Assembly: GCA_017553505.1 (NCBI GenBank)
Contig: JAFZLD010000019.1
Span: forward strand, 1-64,000
Origin: Lachnospiraceae bacterium
GTDB lineage: Bacteria; Bacillota; Clostridia; Lachnospirales; Lachnospiraceae
Direction: 5' to 3'
DNA length: 64,000 nt
Positions 43,000 to 51,050 of this stretch are shown here, piece after piece. Each line of letters opens with the position of its first letter. Position 1 is the stretch's first letter. Below the pieces are notes generated by a model. That model did not search any database. It was not told the origin of the DNA and saw only the letters and a list, made by a program, of their open reading frames with translations. Position numbers and translations under genes: made by a program.

Positions 43000-44151
43000 T
43001 TACTCTCTTAATCTTCTTAAATAATCAACGCTCTCACCAAGCGCGTCGATAATGTAATCTACTTCCTCGACAGTGTTCTCGTGACCGAGCGAGAATCTTA
43101 TAGACTGTCTTGCGCGCTCCTCGTCCCCTGTAATCGCCGTAATGACGTGTGAAGGTGTATCAGTGCTCATAACGCACGCAGAGCCCGTAGAGACGCATAT
43201 GCCCTTCATATCAAGGGATATCAAAAGCGATTCTCCTTCCACCCCGGCAAAAGAAAAATTAATGACGCCCGGAAGCCTGTAATCCATACTGCCGTTAACA
43301 CTTACGCCTTCAAGGCGTTTCATAACGCCGCCATGAAGGCGCTTTGTAAGCATGGCTTCGTACTCGGCACGTTCAGCCATCTTCTCTAACGATACCGCCG
43401 CAGCGGCCGCCATTCCCACAATCCCCGGCACGTTCTCCGTGCCGGCACGCAGTCCGTACTCCTGGCTTCCGCCATGTATAAACGAGCTTATCGGCGTACC
43501 CCTTTTAACATACAGGAATCCCGCACCTCTCGGCCCGTTAAACTTGTGAGCCGAGGCGCTAAGCAAATCAATATTCATCTTCTCGGGGCTAAGCTCAATC
43601 TTTCCGTAAGCCTGCACCGCATCCGTATGAAACAGCACTCCGTGAGCCTTGGCAATCTTACCGATTTCCTCAATCGGCTGGAGTGTGCCGGTTTCGTTAT
43701 TGGCAGTCATCACCGAAATCAAGACCGTATCACCGCATATCGCTCGCTCAATATCCTCCGGATTAACCCTGCCGTCGGCGCCGACATGCACATATGTAAC
43801 ACGCGCACCGTTCCGCTCAAGGTACTTAGCGGTCTCCAGCACCGCCTTATGCTCTATATCGGTCGTAATCAGATGTCTGCCCTTATCACGGCACGCATCC
43901 ATTACTCCTATCAGCGCAAGATTATCGGCTTCGGAGCCTCCTGAAGTAAACACTATTTCTTTGTCAAAAGCAGACAAGGACTCGGCAATCGCACGCCTTG
44001 CATCATTGAGCCCTCTCTTGGCAAGAGAACCCGCCGCATAGCTCTGCGAGGGATTGGCATATATTTCCTTAAAGTATGGTTGCATCGCCTCGTAAGCTTC
44101 GTCACAAAGCTTGGTGGTAGCCGCATTGTCCGCATAAATTGTCTTTTTCAT
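43000..44151 (-). CDS. Cysteine desulfurase (NifS/IscS family)
   Basis: PLP enzyme of 383 residues taking sulfur from cysteine as a persulfide. The PLP-lysine motif SAHKFNGPRGAGF and the active-site cysteine loop STGSACVMSTD are present. With mnmA immediately behind, it most likely supplies sulfur for tRNA thiolation (NifZ/IscS role). Start at the ATG 44151 gives MKKTIYADN, the usual family start; an ATG at 44160 is possible. No ribosome binding site is visible, and a terminator-like hairpin lies 12 nt upstream, which is unusual. Confidence 0.93.
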   Translation of the reverse strand: MKKTIYADNAATTKLCDEAYEAMQPYFKEIYANPSQSYAAGSLAKRGLNDARRAIAESLSAFDKEIVFTSGGSEADNLALIGVMDACRDKGRHLITTDIEHKAVLETAKYLERNGARVTYVHVGADGRVNPEDIERAICGDTVLISVMTANNETGTLQPIEEIGKIAKAHGVLFHTDAVQAYGKIELSPEKMNIDLLSASAHKFNGPRGAGFLYVKRGTPISSFIHGGSQEYGLRAGTENVPGIVGMAAAAAVSLEKMAERAEYEAMLTKRLHGGVMKRLEGVSVNGSMDYRLPGVINFSFAGVEGESLLISLDMKGICVSTGSACVMSTDTPSHVITAITGDEERARQSIRFSLGHENTVEEVDYIIDALGESVDYLRRLRE

Positions 44152-44163
44152 ATTAATCATGAT

Positions 44164-44202
44164 AACAAAACAGTCGGGCCACTTCAATAAGTAACCCGAC
44201 CG
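44164..44202 (-). terminator. Terminator-like hairpin just before the cysteine desulfurase start
   Basis: On the minus strand CGGTCGGGTTACTT pairs with AAGTGGCCCGACTG (14 bp, with wobbles) around ATTG, followed by TTTTGTT. It may end xerD transcripts or act as an attenuator for the sulfur operon, because a TATAAT lies only 14 nt upstream (44216-44221). Confidence 0.7.
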
Positions 44203-44220
44203 TGAAATCCATTTTATTAT

Positions 44221-44346
44221 ACGCTATCCTCTCGGACCTGCGTTTTTACATCGCAATTATCGGCTAACGATTTACCTTACTAAAAACGCTACGGCCATGA
44301 CACTTTTAGGTGTCATTCGGATAGTAAAAAACGCTATCCTCTCGGA
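44221..44346. repeat. 16-bp direct repeat of the xerD 3' end
   Basis: ACGCTATCCTCTCGGA occurs exactly at 44221-44236 and 44331-44346, 110 bp apart. The second copy spans the last codons and stop of xerD; the first lies in the gap before the cysteine desulfurase. Between them is a 7-bp hairpin (ATGACAC/GTGTCAT). It may be the scar of a partial duplication. Confidence 0.7.
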
Positions 44347-45218
44347 TGTGCCTTGCTGTACACATCTCTGATTCTCGAATGATTCATATTGGCATATACC
44401 TGCGTGGTAGAGATATCTGAGTGTCCGAGCATCTCCTGAACGCTTCTTAAATCCGCTCCGTTCTCCACAAGGTGAGCCGCAAAAGAATGTCTTAACGTAT
44501 GAGGCGTGATGTCTGCCTCAATGCCCGCCTGCTTAGCATAATATTTGATAAGCTTCCAGAAGCCCTGTCTCGACATAGGCTGCCCGGAACAGTTAACAAA
44601 GAGAGTCTGCTCATTCTTGTCATCAAGCATGCTTTCTCTTGCATGATCGAGATAATTCTGAACAGCGGCCTTGGCCTCATGTCCGAAAGGAATGACACGT
44701 TCCTTGGTCCTGTCGTGACAGATAATGAAGCTCATCTGCATGTTCACATCATCAAGCTTAAGAGAAATAAGCTCGCTTACACGAATACCGGTAGCATACA
44801 AAAGCTCCAGCATCGCCTTATCTCTTATATCCTTGGGGCCGTTGCCCTGAGGCTGTTCAAGAAGTCTTACCACTTCTGAAGTGGTGAGAATCTCAGGAAT
44901 CTTCTTCTCTACCTTCGGGGCCTTTAAACTCTCGGACGCGTCTTCTCTTACCTTGCCTTCCTTGTAAAGGTAATGATAGAAGGTCTTAATGCACGCGATA
45001 TTACGAGAAATGGTGGCAGCACTGAACTTGTTCTTCTCAAGGAAAAGAACATAAGAATTAAGATTAGTGGCGGTAATATCCGCAGGGTCATGAATACCCT
45101 GATCTTCCATATATTTGCAGACCTTACTTAAGTCGCGCTTGTAGGAAAGCTCGGTATTCTCTGACATTTTCTTAACGTTATGTAAATAAGTAATAAAGGC
45201 ATCAATTTGTGACTGCAT
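44334..45218 (-). CDS. xerD: Tyrosine recombinase XerD
   Basis: Protein of 294 residues, full length for Xer recombinases that resolve chromosome dimers at dif. An N-terminal SAM-like core-binding domain (1-95) is followed by the catalytic domain with Arg in ATGIRVSEL, HTLRHSF (HxxR), the GHSDISTTQ histidine and the nucleophile Tyr in QVYANM. No phage genes are near, so a housekeeping role is likely. Confidence 0.94.
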   Translation of the reverse strand: MQSQIDAFITYLHNVKKMSENTELSYKRDLSKVCKYMEDQGIHDPADITATNLNSYVLFLEKNKFSAATISRNIACIKTFYHYLYKEGKVREDASESLKAPKVEKKIPEILTTSEVVRLLEQPQGNGPKDIRDKAMLELLYATGIRVSELISLKLDDVNMQMSFIICHDRTKERVIPFGHEAKAAVQNYLDHARESMLDDKNEQTLFVNCSGQPMSRQGFWKLIKYYAKQAGIEADITPHTLRHSFAAHLVENGADLRSVQEMLGHSDISTTQVYANMNHSRIRDVYSKAHPRG

Positions 45219-45278
45219 GCTTCCTCTTCCTCAGTTAAACGTTATGTTCTGTAAACCATTTTTCGGTGTGTAAGTCTT

Positions 45279-45307
45279 ATTATATAGGGTGACAATTAAT
45301 AAATCAA
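45279..45307 (-). promoter_or_regulatory. Promoter for xerD
   Basis: On the minus strand TTGATT (45302-45307), 17-bp spacer, perfect TATAAT (45279-45284), about 60 nt before the xerD start. Confidence 0.6.
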
Positions 45308-45422
45308 ATACCAATTTTGTTAGAATTTGACAGATTTTGCCCCCAAAAGAATAGAAAGCACAAAATCTATTTTATTATGTGAACCTTCACACTAGATATG
45401 CCAAAAAAATTTTTTTAAAAAA

Positions 45423-45463
45423 ATTAAAAAACCAATGCCATGTGGTTAACATAACATTGGTTT
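45423..45463 (-). terminator. Terminator of the aminotransferase gene
   Basis: On the minus strand AAACCAATG pairs with CATTGGTTT, with an inner stem around GTTAAC, followed by a long T-rich tract. It lies about 20 nt after the aminotransferase stop. Confidence 0.8.
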
Positions 45464-45484
45464 CCGTAATATTTTTATGCAAAC

Positions 45485-46684
45485 TTACTTCAGTTCCTTA
45501 AGGAATGTTTCGATTCGATCAAGACCCTTATCAATCTGTTCCATGCTGATTGCATAAGAAAGACGGATGTGTGTCGGGAAACCGAAATCCGCACAAGGAA
45601 TAACGGCTACGGCATAGTCATTAAGGAGATGCTCGGCAAGCTTGGCGCTAGTTTCAAGATTCTCCCCCTTGTAGCTCTTCTTAAGTGCTTCAGACATATC
45701 GATAAAGAGGTAGAATGCGCCTTCGGGCTTCATTACGTCTACATAAGGCATTGCCTTAACGCGCTCATACATATGCACTCTTCTCTTATCAAACTCGTCC
45801 TTCATCTTCTGCATGTCGTCCTGAGGACCTGTGAGAGCCTCTACGGAAGCAAACTGAGCGATTGAGTTGGGGTTACTGGTAGCATGTGACTGCATAGCTG
45901 ACATGAGCTTCGCAATCTCAACAGAAGAACCTGTATAACCGATTCTCCAACCGGTCATCGCATAAGACTTGGAAAGACCGGAACAGGTAATGGTGTGTTT
46001 ATAAATATCTTCACCGAGTGAAGCGATGCTTACGTGCTTAGCCTTATCGTAAGTAAGGTACTCGTACATTTCATCGGCAACTACATAGATGTCTCTCTTA
46101 ACGATTACTTCGGCAAGAGCCTGAAGCTCTTTCTTAGAGTACACCATACCGGTAGGGTTGCTGGGAGAATTAAGTACAAATGCCTTAGTCTTATCCGTAA
46201 TGGCCTTGTCAAGCTGCTCGGCTGTAATCTTATATCCGTTTTCTTTGGCCCCGTATACAAATACAGGAACACCGTCGGAAAGCTTAACCATCTCGGGATA
46301 GCTTAACCAGTAAGGTGCGGGGATGATTACCTCATCACCGGGATTTAAAATAGCATCAAATATATTGGTAAGGGCATGTTTACCGCCGTTTGAAATTACA
46401 ATCTGATTGGGCGCATAATCAAGTCCGTTGAAATCTCTGAACTTCTTACTGATGGCAGCCTTTAATTCATTGGTACCGGACGCGGGCGTATACTTCGTAA
46501 ATCCTGTCTCGATAGCCTTTATAGCTGCATTACAAATATTCTTGGGGGTATTAAAGTCAGGCTCGCCTGCTCCGAATCCTACTACGTCCACACCGCTTTT
46601 CTTAAGCTCCTTGGCCTTTGCAGTGATTGCAAGTGTTGATGAAGGCTTAACCGCCTTGGCTTTTTCTGATAACGTTAATGACAT
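45485..46684 (-). CDS. Class I PLP aminotransferase (aspartate aminotransferase type)
   Basis: Protein of 399 residues, a cytoplasmic aminotransferase of subgroup Ibeta. Signs are the GFGAGEPDFNTP N-terminal loop, NSPSNPTG, and the PLP lysine in SGLSKSYAMTGWRIGY. Aspartate with 2-oxoglutarate is the most likely pair; other amino donors cannot be excluded. It has its own promoter and a 22-bp palindrome directly upstream of the -35. Confidence 0.93.
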   Translation of the reverse strand: MSLTLSEKAKAVKPSSTLAITAKAKELKKSGVDVVGFGAGEPDFNTPKNICNAAIKAIETGFTKYTPASGTNELKAAISKKFRDFNGLDYAPNQIVISNGGKHALTNIFDAILNPGDEVIIPAPYWLSYPEMVKLSDGVPVFVYGAKENGYKITAEQLDKAITDKTKAFVLNSPSNPTGMVYSKKELQALAEVIVKRDIYVVADEMYEYLTYDKAKHVSIASLGEDIYKHTITCSGLSKSYAMTGWRIGYTGSSVEIAKLMSAMQSHATSNPNSIAQFASVEALTGPQDDMQKMKDEFDKRRVHMYERVKAMPYVDVMKPEGAFYLFIDMSEALKKSYKGENLETSAKLAEHLLNDYAVAVIPCADFGFPTHIRLSYAISMEQIDKGLDRIETFLKELK

Positions 46685-46718
46685 TTCTAATTACCTCCCT
46701 AAACTCCTAACGCTATTC

Positions 46719-46747
46719 ATTTTAGCTGAGTAAAGTGGTGATGTCAA
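46719..46747 (-). promoter_or_regulatory. Promoter for the aminotransferase gene
   Basis: On the minus strand perfect TTGACA (46742-46747), 17-bp spacer, TAAAAT (46719-46724), about 35 nt before the ATG. Confidence 0.75.
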
Positions 46748-46756
46748 CGAAATTTT

Positions 46757-46778
46757 GGATTATTGTATACAATTATCC
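46757..46778. promoter_or_regulatory. 22-bp palindrome, GntR-like operator
   Basis: Each half reads GGATTATTGTA or GGATAATTGTA, 10 of 11 matching, so the centre is TTGTATACAA, the pattern of GntR-family operators. It lies 9 bp upstream of the -35 of the aminotransferase promoter, a position that fits an activator or a weak repressor. No GntR gene is in the window. Confidence 0.6.
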
Positions 46779-46821
46779 CGTAACGTATTTTGTGACCTCT
46801 TTTTTTAGTCAATTTGCCATC

Positions 46822-46852
46822 AAAAGAAAAAGCGGAGGCCGAAGCCTCCGCT
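46822..46852 (-). terminator. Terminator of the MscS operon
   Basis: Perfect 9-bp stem (AGCGGAGGC with GCCTCCGCT) capped by a TTCG tetraloop on the minus strand, then TTTTCTTTT, 10 nt after the mscS stop. Confidence 0.95.
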
Positions 46853-46862
46853 ACATAACTCT

Positions 46863-47831
46863 TTATTTGCCCTGGTGAACCACAATCTGGTTGAAAGGAA
46901 TCTCGATGCCGTTTTGGTCGAAGCCTATCTTTATTTCACGGTTTAACAGACGTGCGGCCGAGAAAATGTCTTTCTCGTTTACCTTACCGATAACCTTAAG
47001 CAGGACTCCGCTCTCTCCGAGTTCTTGTACACCGAGATATTTCGGATCTTCTAAGAAAACGTCCGAATATTTTTCACGAATTGCCGGCAGCAAAGTCTCG
47101 AACACTTTCTCAACCTTCTCCAAATCCGTACTGTAAGATACGCTGACCGCCGTTACGGCAACACTGTCGATGGCCGAACGGTTTAAAATGTTTCGAAGAT
47201 CTGAGTTGTTGATAAGCTTTATATTACCGCCCACATCCTTGATGGCTGTTGTACGAATGCCTATGCTTTCGACAGTTCCTCTGTAGCCGCCCACTTCGAT
47301 GATGTCGCCTACATTAAACTGGTCCTCGAATACCAGGAAGATACCGGTGATTAAATCTTCCACAAGGCTCTGAGCACCGAAGCCTACAACCAATGTTAAG
47401 ATTCCGACGCTTGCAAATATTGTGCTTACATTTACGCCGATGGCGGAAAGGCACCAGAAGAAGCCGAAAATGAAAGCGATGTAGCTGATGGCACTCTTAA
47501 TAAGTGTCAAAAAGCTCTTTGCTTTTGCGCTCTTTGGTTTAAGCTTATCTGCCACAAATATAACGATATAAGATATCGTAACCATCAAAAGAATAATCGC
47601 AATAATCTGGAAGAGCGTTGCGAAATTAAACTTAAAGGTCTGGGATACCTTGCTTACGTCGCCGAATATTCTGCTCCAGGTGCCCTGAAGGCTTTCTTTG
47701 GTTTCAGGCGAAAGAAAAGGTATAATCGCCGGGTTGGTGATTGCCAAGAATATAAAGAAGACAACAATCAGTCCCACAACTTTACTTGCCTTAACAGGCT
47801 TTTTTTCCTTTTTGATGATTTCGTCGCTCAT
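46863..47831 (-). CDS. Small-conductance mechanosensitive channel (MscS family)
   Basis: Protein of 322 residues that should open under membrane tension to release solutes. There are three outer helices (about 17-40, 68-93, 105-130), then the pore-lining TM3-like helix with GFGAQSLVEDLITGIFLVFED, and the beta and alpha/beta cytoplasmic domains. The start follows the stop of the preceding gene directly (TAAATG), with AAGGAGG upstream inside that gene, so the two are coupled. Confidence 0.93.
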   Translation of the reverse strand: MSDEIIKKEKKPVKASKVVGLIVVFFIFLAITNPAIIPFLSPETKESLQGTWSRIFGDVSKVSQTFKFNFATLFQIIAIILLMVTISYIVIFVADKLKPKSAKAKSFLTLIKSAISYIAFIFGFFWCLSAIGVNVSTIFASVGILTLVVGFGAQSLVEDLITGIFLVFEDQFNVGDIIEVGGYRGTVESIGIRTTAIKDVGGNIKLINNSDLRNILNRSAIDSVAVTAVSVSYSTDLEKVEKVFETLLPAIREKYSDVFLEDPKYLGVQELGESGVLLKVIGKVNEKDIFSAARLLNREIKIGFDQNGIEIPFNQIVVHQGK

Positions 47832-49139
47832 TTATTCAACCTCCTTGGAAGTAAATATAAGATGTTTTACTATGTGATTATCCTCGTCTTTAACCGAATA
47901 AAACTCGTGGTCGCCGCCGCTTAATCCGTCGAATGGTCCGAATGATCTTACTATTTCCGTATCGTCAATATCCGTGGCGTCATACATGATCATGGGTTCC
48001 AAGTAATAAATGCCCTTATCCGCTCGCGAATTTTCTATAATGATTGCTCCGTAGCCGCCTTCAACGTCAAGGGTTACTGTGGGTTCTATCATGATACAGC
48101 TTTGGCTGTCCTCTGCTCTTAAATCGATTCCGTAGCCTCCGGAATTGTAAAGATTCAATGTTCCGTCACCGGTAAATGTTACGCTGCCACCGTAGTAGAA
48201 GCCCCATGCAAGAAGCCCTTTGGCGTAATTTTGTCCTACCAGTTTAATCTTGAAGCCGTTACCCATGAGGTTAACATTGATAAATGCATCGGGCATATTA
48301 AAGTTTTCAAGAGTAAGTGTATTGGTTGCCTCATCATAGGAAGCACCGCCTACGGGACCGATGGGCATACGCTTTCGAAGCGGCTCTATGAGATCATCAT
48401 ACTCAGTTCCCACTCTGTTGACCCACAGATAATCATAGCCATTGTACCAAGCTGACCATGGTCCGTTTACTTTTCCATCAAATTTTGCGTGTTCGGTCTC
48501 ATAATCGGAATTCGGTGCGTAATAGTAATCTGTTATTACTATTCCGTTATCGAAATGAACACCCTCCTCGTCTATCCACCATTCTCTTTCAAGGTTCCAG
48601 ACTCCATCGGTACAGTAAATGTAGTCGATAGTACCGTCGGGATGCTCGAGTCTTACGTACTCTTCATCTAAAACTCCCCAGTCCGGAACATATCCGTTTG
48701 GTTCAAGATTCGGTAGTGTGGGGAAGGATTTGTCAGGTTTATCTTTCCTTTCTTTTTCGACTTTAACCTCTTCCTTCGGTTCTTTAGTGGGCTCCGGCTC
48801 AGGTTCGGGTTCAGGCTCAACAAAATCCTCGTCATAGGCCAACATTGCAGAATGCTCGTATTCATGGTCGTTGAACAGATCATGCGCCAGCACATCATAG
48901 CCGAAAGCATCTTTCACTACCACAACTGCGAGGCAGACTGCGGCTGTCTGCATAATCATTACGCCATGCCGCTTAACAAATTTCTTGCCGGCTTTGCTCT
49001 TTTTATTTACGTAGTCTGCTTCCTTGGGCGGGGCATACTCATGCCCGGTGTCAGCTTCTTCATTGCAGGAGCTGTAATTCTCGGAAGGGTACCCGTATTC
49101 ATCATAGATTTGGGGATTTTTAGAATCTTTTTCAGCCAA
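47832..49139 (-). CDS. Anchored surface protein with beta-helix-like domain, TTG start
   Basis: Protein of 435 residues. A hydrophilic N-terminal 55 residues, one transmembrane helix (about 58-77), a Pro/Glu/Lys-rich spacer (about 112-145, EPEPEPEPTKEPKEE) and an extracellular region. Residues about 270-400 show repeated short strands with G-x-G turns (LTLENFNMPDAFINVNLMG, GTLNLYNSGGYGIDLRAED), like right-handed beta-helices. The TTG at 49139 is chosen because AAAGGA lies 8 nt upstream and no ATG fits. The topology and spacer fit a protein projecting through the cell wall. Family not recognised. Confidence 0.75.
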   Translation of the reverse strand: MAEKDSKNPQIYDEYGYPSENYSSCNEEADTGHEYAPPKEADYVNKKSKAGKKFVKRHGVMIMQTAAVCLAVVVVKDAFGYDVLAHDLFNDHEYEHSAMLAYDEDFVEPEPEPEPEPTKEPKEEVKVEKERKDKPDKSFPTLPNLEPNGYVPDWGVLDEEYVRLEHPDGTIDYIYCTDGVWNLEREWWIDEEGVHFDNGIVITDYYYAPNSDYETEHAKFDGKVNGPWSAWYNGYDYLWVNRVGTEYDDLIEPLRKRMPIGPVGGASYDEATNTLTLENFNMPDAFINVNLMGNGFKIKLVGQNYAKGLLAWGFYYGGSVTFTGDGTLNLYNSGGYGIDLRAEDSQSCIMIEPTVTLDVEGGYGAIIIENSRADKGIYYLEPMIMYDATDIDDTEIVRSFGPFDGLSGGDHEFYSVKDEDNHIVKHLIFTSKEVE

Positions 49140-49231
49140 TGTCTTAATCCTTTATAGGGAATGCCTGATTTGAATTTATATAAGATATTTTAGTCAAAGA
49201 ATCATAACGTTGCGTTAAAGAATTGCACGCA

Positions 49232-49262
49232 AGAAAAAGGTGCAGACATCGGCCTGCACCTT
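49232..49262 (-). terminator. Terminator of the flagellar/chemotaxis operon
   Basis: On the minus strand AAGGTGCAG pairs with CTGCACCTT around an 8-nt loop, followed by TTTTTC, 12 nt after the last gene of the operon. Confidence 0.92.
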
Positions 49263-49274
49263 GAATAATCAATA

Positions 49275-49877
49275 TTATCTTCTTCTCGTAATAGTCTTGG
49301 CTATGGTTTCAAAATCCGCGCCCTGCTCTATCTCATACTCGCCTACGCTGATGGACTTATCGTAGTGATTGTCGCATAAGTAATTGTCAAATTCGACTGC
49401 GGATTCCACAAGTCCCGCTTCGAAAATCCTGCGGCTTACGCTTACGGAACTGTCGCCTTTGATTACCTTGATAAGTACGGTCTCCCCGCTGTTCACATAG
49501 CCGGTCTCGTCATCGGGCATAGGGTTGATGGCGGGAGGTCCTTCAGGTTCGGGCTCGGACTCAGGTTCCGGCTCCTCGACAGAAGCAGACACATCAACAA
49601 ATTCTGTCTTGCCTTCTTCCGTGGATGTTTCAGAACTAACCGCTGTTTCACTCGATACGGATGACGGTGTCTCGACAGATGCCACTTCCTTGCCTACATC
49701 AGAGACTGACACTACGTTACTCTCGTCCTCTGACACGTCTTTAACCGATTCCAACAATGTTTCGTTATTGACGGGTTCCTGCGCCTTGGCGTTGCCTTTC
49801 GGAGCAGCTACACCCATTATCAAAGCCGTAACTATCATTCCGGCTCCGATTCCTCTTAAATATGACTTAAGTTTCAT
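49275..49877 (-). CDS. Anchored protein with MltG-like LysM-type C-terminal domain
   Basis: Protein of 200 residues. One N-terminal helix (about 8-28), a long Ser/Thr/Glu/Val-rich spacer (35-120) with EPEPESEPEPEG, and a C-terminal domain (about 131-200) resembling the small N-terminal LysM-like subdomain of the MltG/YceG transglycosylase family. The catalytic MltG domain is absent. The ATG overlaps the previous gene by 4 nt (ATGA). Last gene of the flagellar operon; a wall-linked role in flagellar assembly is only inferred from position. Confidence 0.7.
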   Translation of the reverse strand: MKLKSYLRGIGAGMIVTALIMGVAAPKGNAKAQEPVNNETLLESVKDVSEDESNVVSVSDVGKEVASVETPSSVSSETAVSSETSTEEGKTEFVDVSASVEEPEPESEPEPEGPPAINPMPDDETGYVNSGETVLIKVIKGDSSVSVSRRIFEAGLVESAVEFDNYLCDNHYDKSISVGEYEIEQGADFETIAKTITRRR

Positions 49878-50683
49878 GAATTACCTTCTTTGGATGATGC
49901 AAATAAATCTATTACAAGCTTGACTTCGCCTACTCCGAGGCCCAATTCTCTTGCTATCTGCATATTGGACATGCCTTCGGCATGAAGCTTTCTGATCATT
50001 TCGTTGGAGTTCTTGCGTCCGTCATTGTCTGAATCAAAATGAACGGGTACGGAAGCTTCCTTGGTGGATTTCTTACGGCTCTTGGAAGCAGCAGGCTTGG
50101 TAGCGGGCGCTTCCTCGTCTTTCTTAACAGGAACCGCTACACCGTCGACAATCTCAAGACGTTCGGGTACGAAAGGTACAAACTCCGGTTTCTTTTCTTC
50201 TTCGACCTTGAGCGCTTCCTTGAGCACTTCGTCGGCCTTTTTCTTGGCCTCTTCTTCTATGCGCTTCTGCTCTTCGAGTTCTTTCTTCTCAGTCTCTATC
50301 TGAGTGCGGGTAGTCTCTAATTCCTCGCCCGCATTCTTAAGCTTCTCGTCCTTGTCGTTAAGCATGTCGTATAAGAATACGGCTTCGTTGTGATTGTCGT
50401 TAATCTTCTTAAGAACGGTCTCCGAATACTCATCCACCGCCATAATCTTCTCATTGGAAATCTTCTCAAGCGCGCGCTCGGTCTTCTCGATTGAGTAGTT
50501 AACGGTCTCATCCACCATATCGTCGATGCGGGTCTTGGCGTTGGCCATTTCCTCGTCGATTAACTTCTTAATCTCTTCCTTGGTGACGTGCTCTTCTTCT
50601 TTTTTCTTCCCGTCAGGTAAAAAGAAGCTTACTCCGAAAAATAAGCCTCCTATTACCAACAACACTATTTCTGTTACGCTCAT
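49874..50683 (-). CDS. DUF6115-like membrane-anchored coiled-coil protein with HTH tail
   Basis: Protein of 269 residues: an N-terminal transmembrane helix (1-22), a long charged coiled coil (about 30-160), a basic linker, and a C-terminal helix-turn-helix-like segment (GMSNMQIARELGLGVGEVKLVI, about 235-260). Similar proteins (DUF6115) accompany flagellar genes in clostridia; their role is unknown. It could bind DNA or a partner protein near the membrane. Starts 5 nt after the preceding gene. Confidence 0.75.
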   Translation of the reverse strand: MSVTEIVLLVIGGLFFGVSFFLPDGKKKEEEHVTKEEIKKLIDEEMANAKTRIDDMVDETVNYSIEKTERALEKISNEKIMAVDEYSETVLKKINDNHNEAVFLYDMLNDKDEKLKNAGEELETTRTQIETEKKELEEQKRIEEEAKKKADEVLKEALKVEEEKKPEFVPFVPERLEIVDGVAVPVKKDEEAPATKPAASKSRKKSTKEASVPVHFDSDNDGRKNSNEMIRKLHAEGMSNMQIARELGLGVGEVKLVIDLFASSKEGNS

Positions 50684-50688
50684 GAAAC

Positions 50689-51024
50689 TTAAATCCTTAT
50701 ATCAAAACTTGATTCCGACATCTTAAGATGAACGCTGTCCTTGTCATTCTTGTGACCGTGAGCGTCCTCTTCCTTATCGCGGTGCTTACCGCCGTCGCCG
50801 GTGTATTCGTTGGAGCCTTTTTCCTTGGCGTCGAATTTCTTTTGCTCGTTAAGAACTTCGCTGGTGCTCTTAACGGTGTTGGCATTGTCACTAACCTCCT
50901 TTTGCAGGCGGTTGACAAAGTTGGCCTGGTCGGTCTGACCTTTGTGTTCTTCATTGTGCCTTATGGCTGCAAAATCCTGTGATCGTTGGATTGCACCCGA
51001 CAATTCTAACGGTCCTAATCCCAT
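50689..51024 (-). CDS. Small hydrophilic protein of the flagellar operon
   Basis: Protein of 111 residues with no transmembrane helix. The N-terminal part is helical (LQKEVSDNANTVKSTSEVLNEQ) and the rest is charged, Lys/Asp/His-rich and probably disordered (about 65-105). No family recognised. GGGGGAA precedes the ATG. Its tight position between the DUF342 and DUF6115-like genes suggests a conserved operon role. Confidence 0.7.
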   Translation of the reverse strand: MGLGPLELSGAIQRSQDFAAIRHNEEHKGQTDQANFVNRLQKEVSDNANTVKSTSEVLNEQKKFDAKEKGSNEYTGDGGKHRDKEEDAHGHKNDKDSVHLKMSESSFDIRI

Positions 51025-51050
51025 TCAAATTCCCCCATTTGAACTGCTCG

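Noticed and set aside
42020-43024. 334-codon plus-strand reading frame opposite mnmA
   Set aside because: It is antisense to a clear MnmA with full family motifs; its product is unlike any family and has no ribosome binding site.
44334-45218. Phage or integrative-element integrase
   Set aside because: Length and motifs match housekeeping XerD, and no phage, conjugation or tRNA-attachment features are nearby.
49275-49877. Endolytic transglycosylase MltG
   Set aside because: Only the small LysM-like subdomain is present; the catalytic YceG domain is absent.
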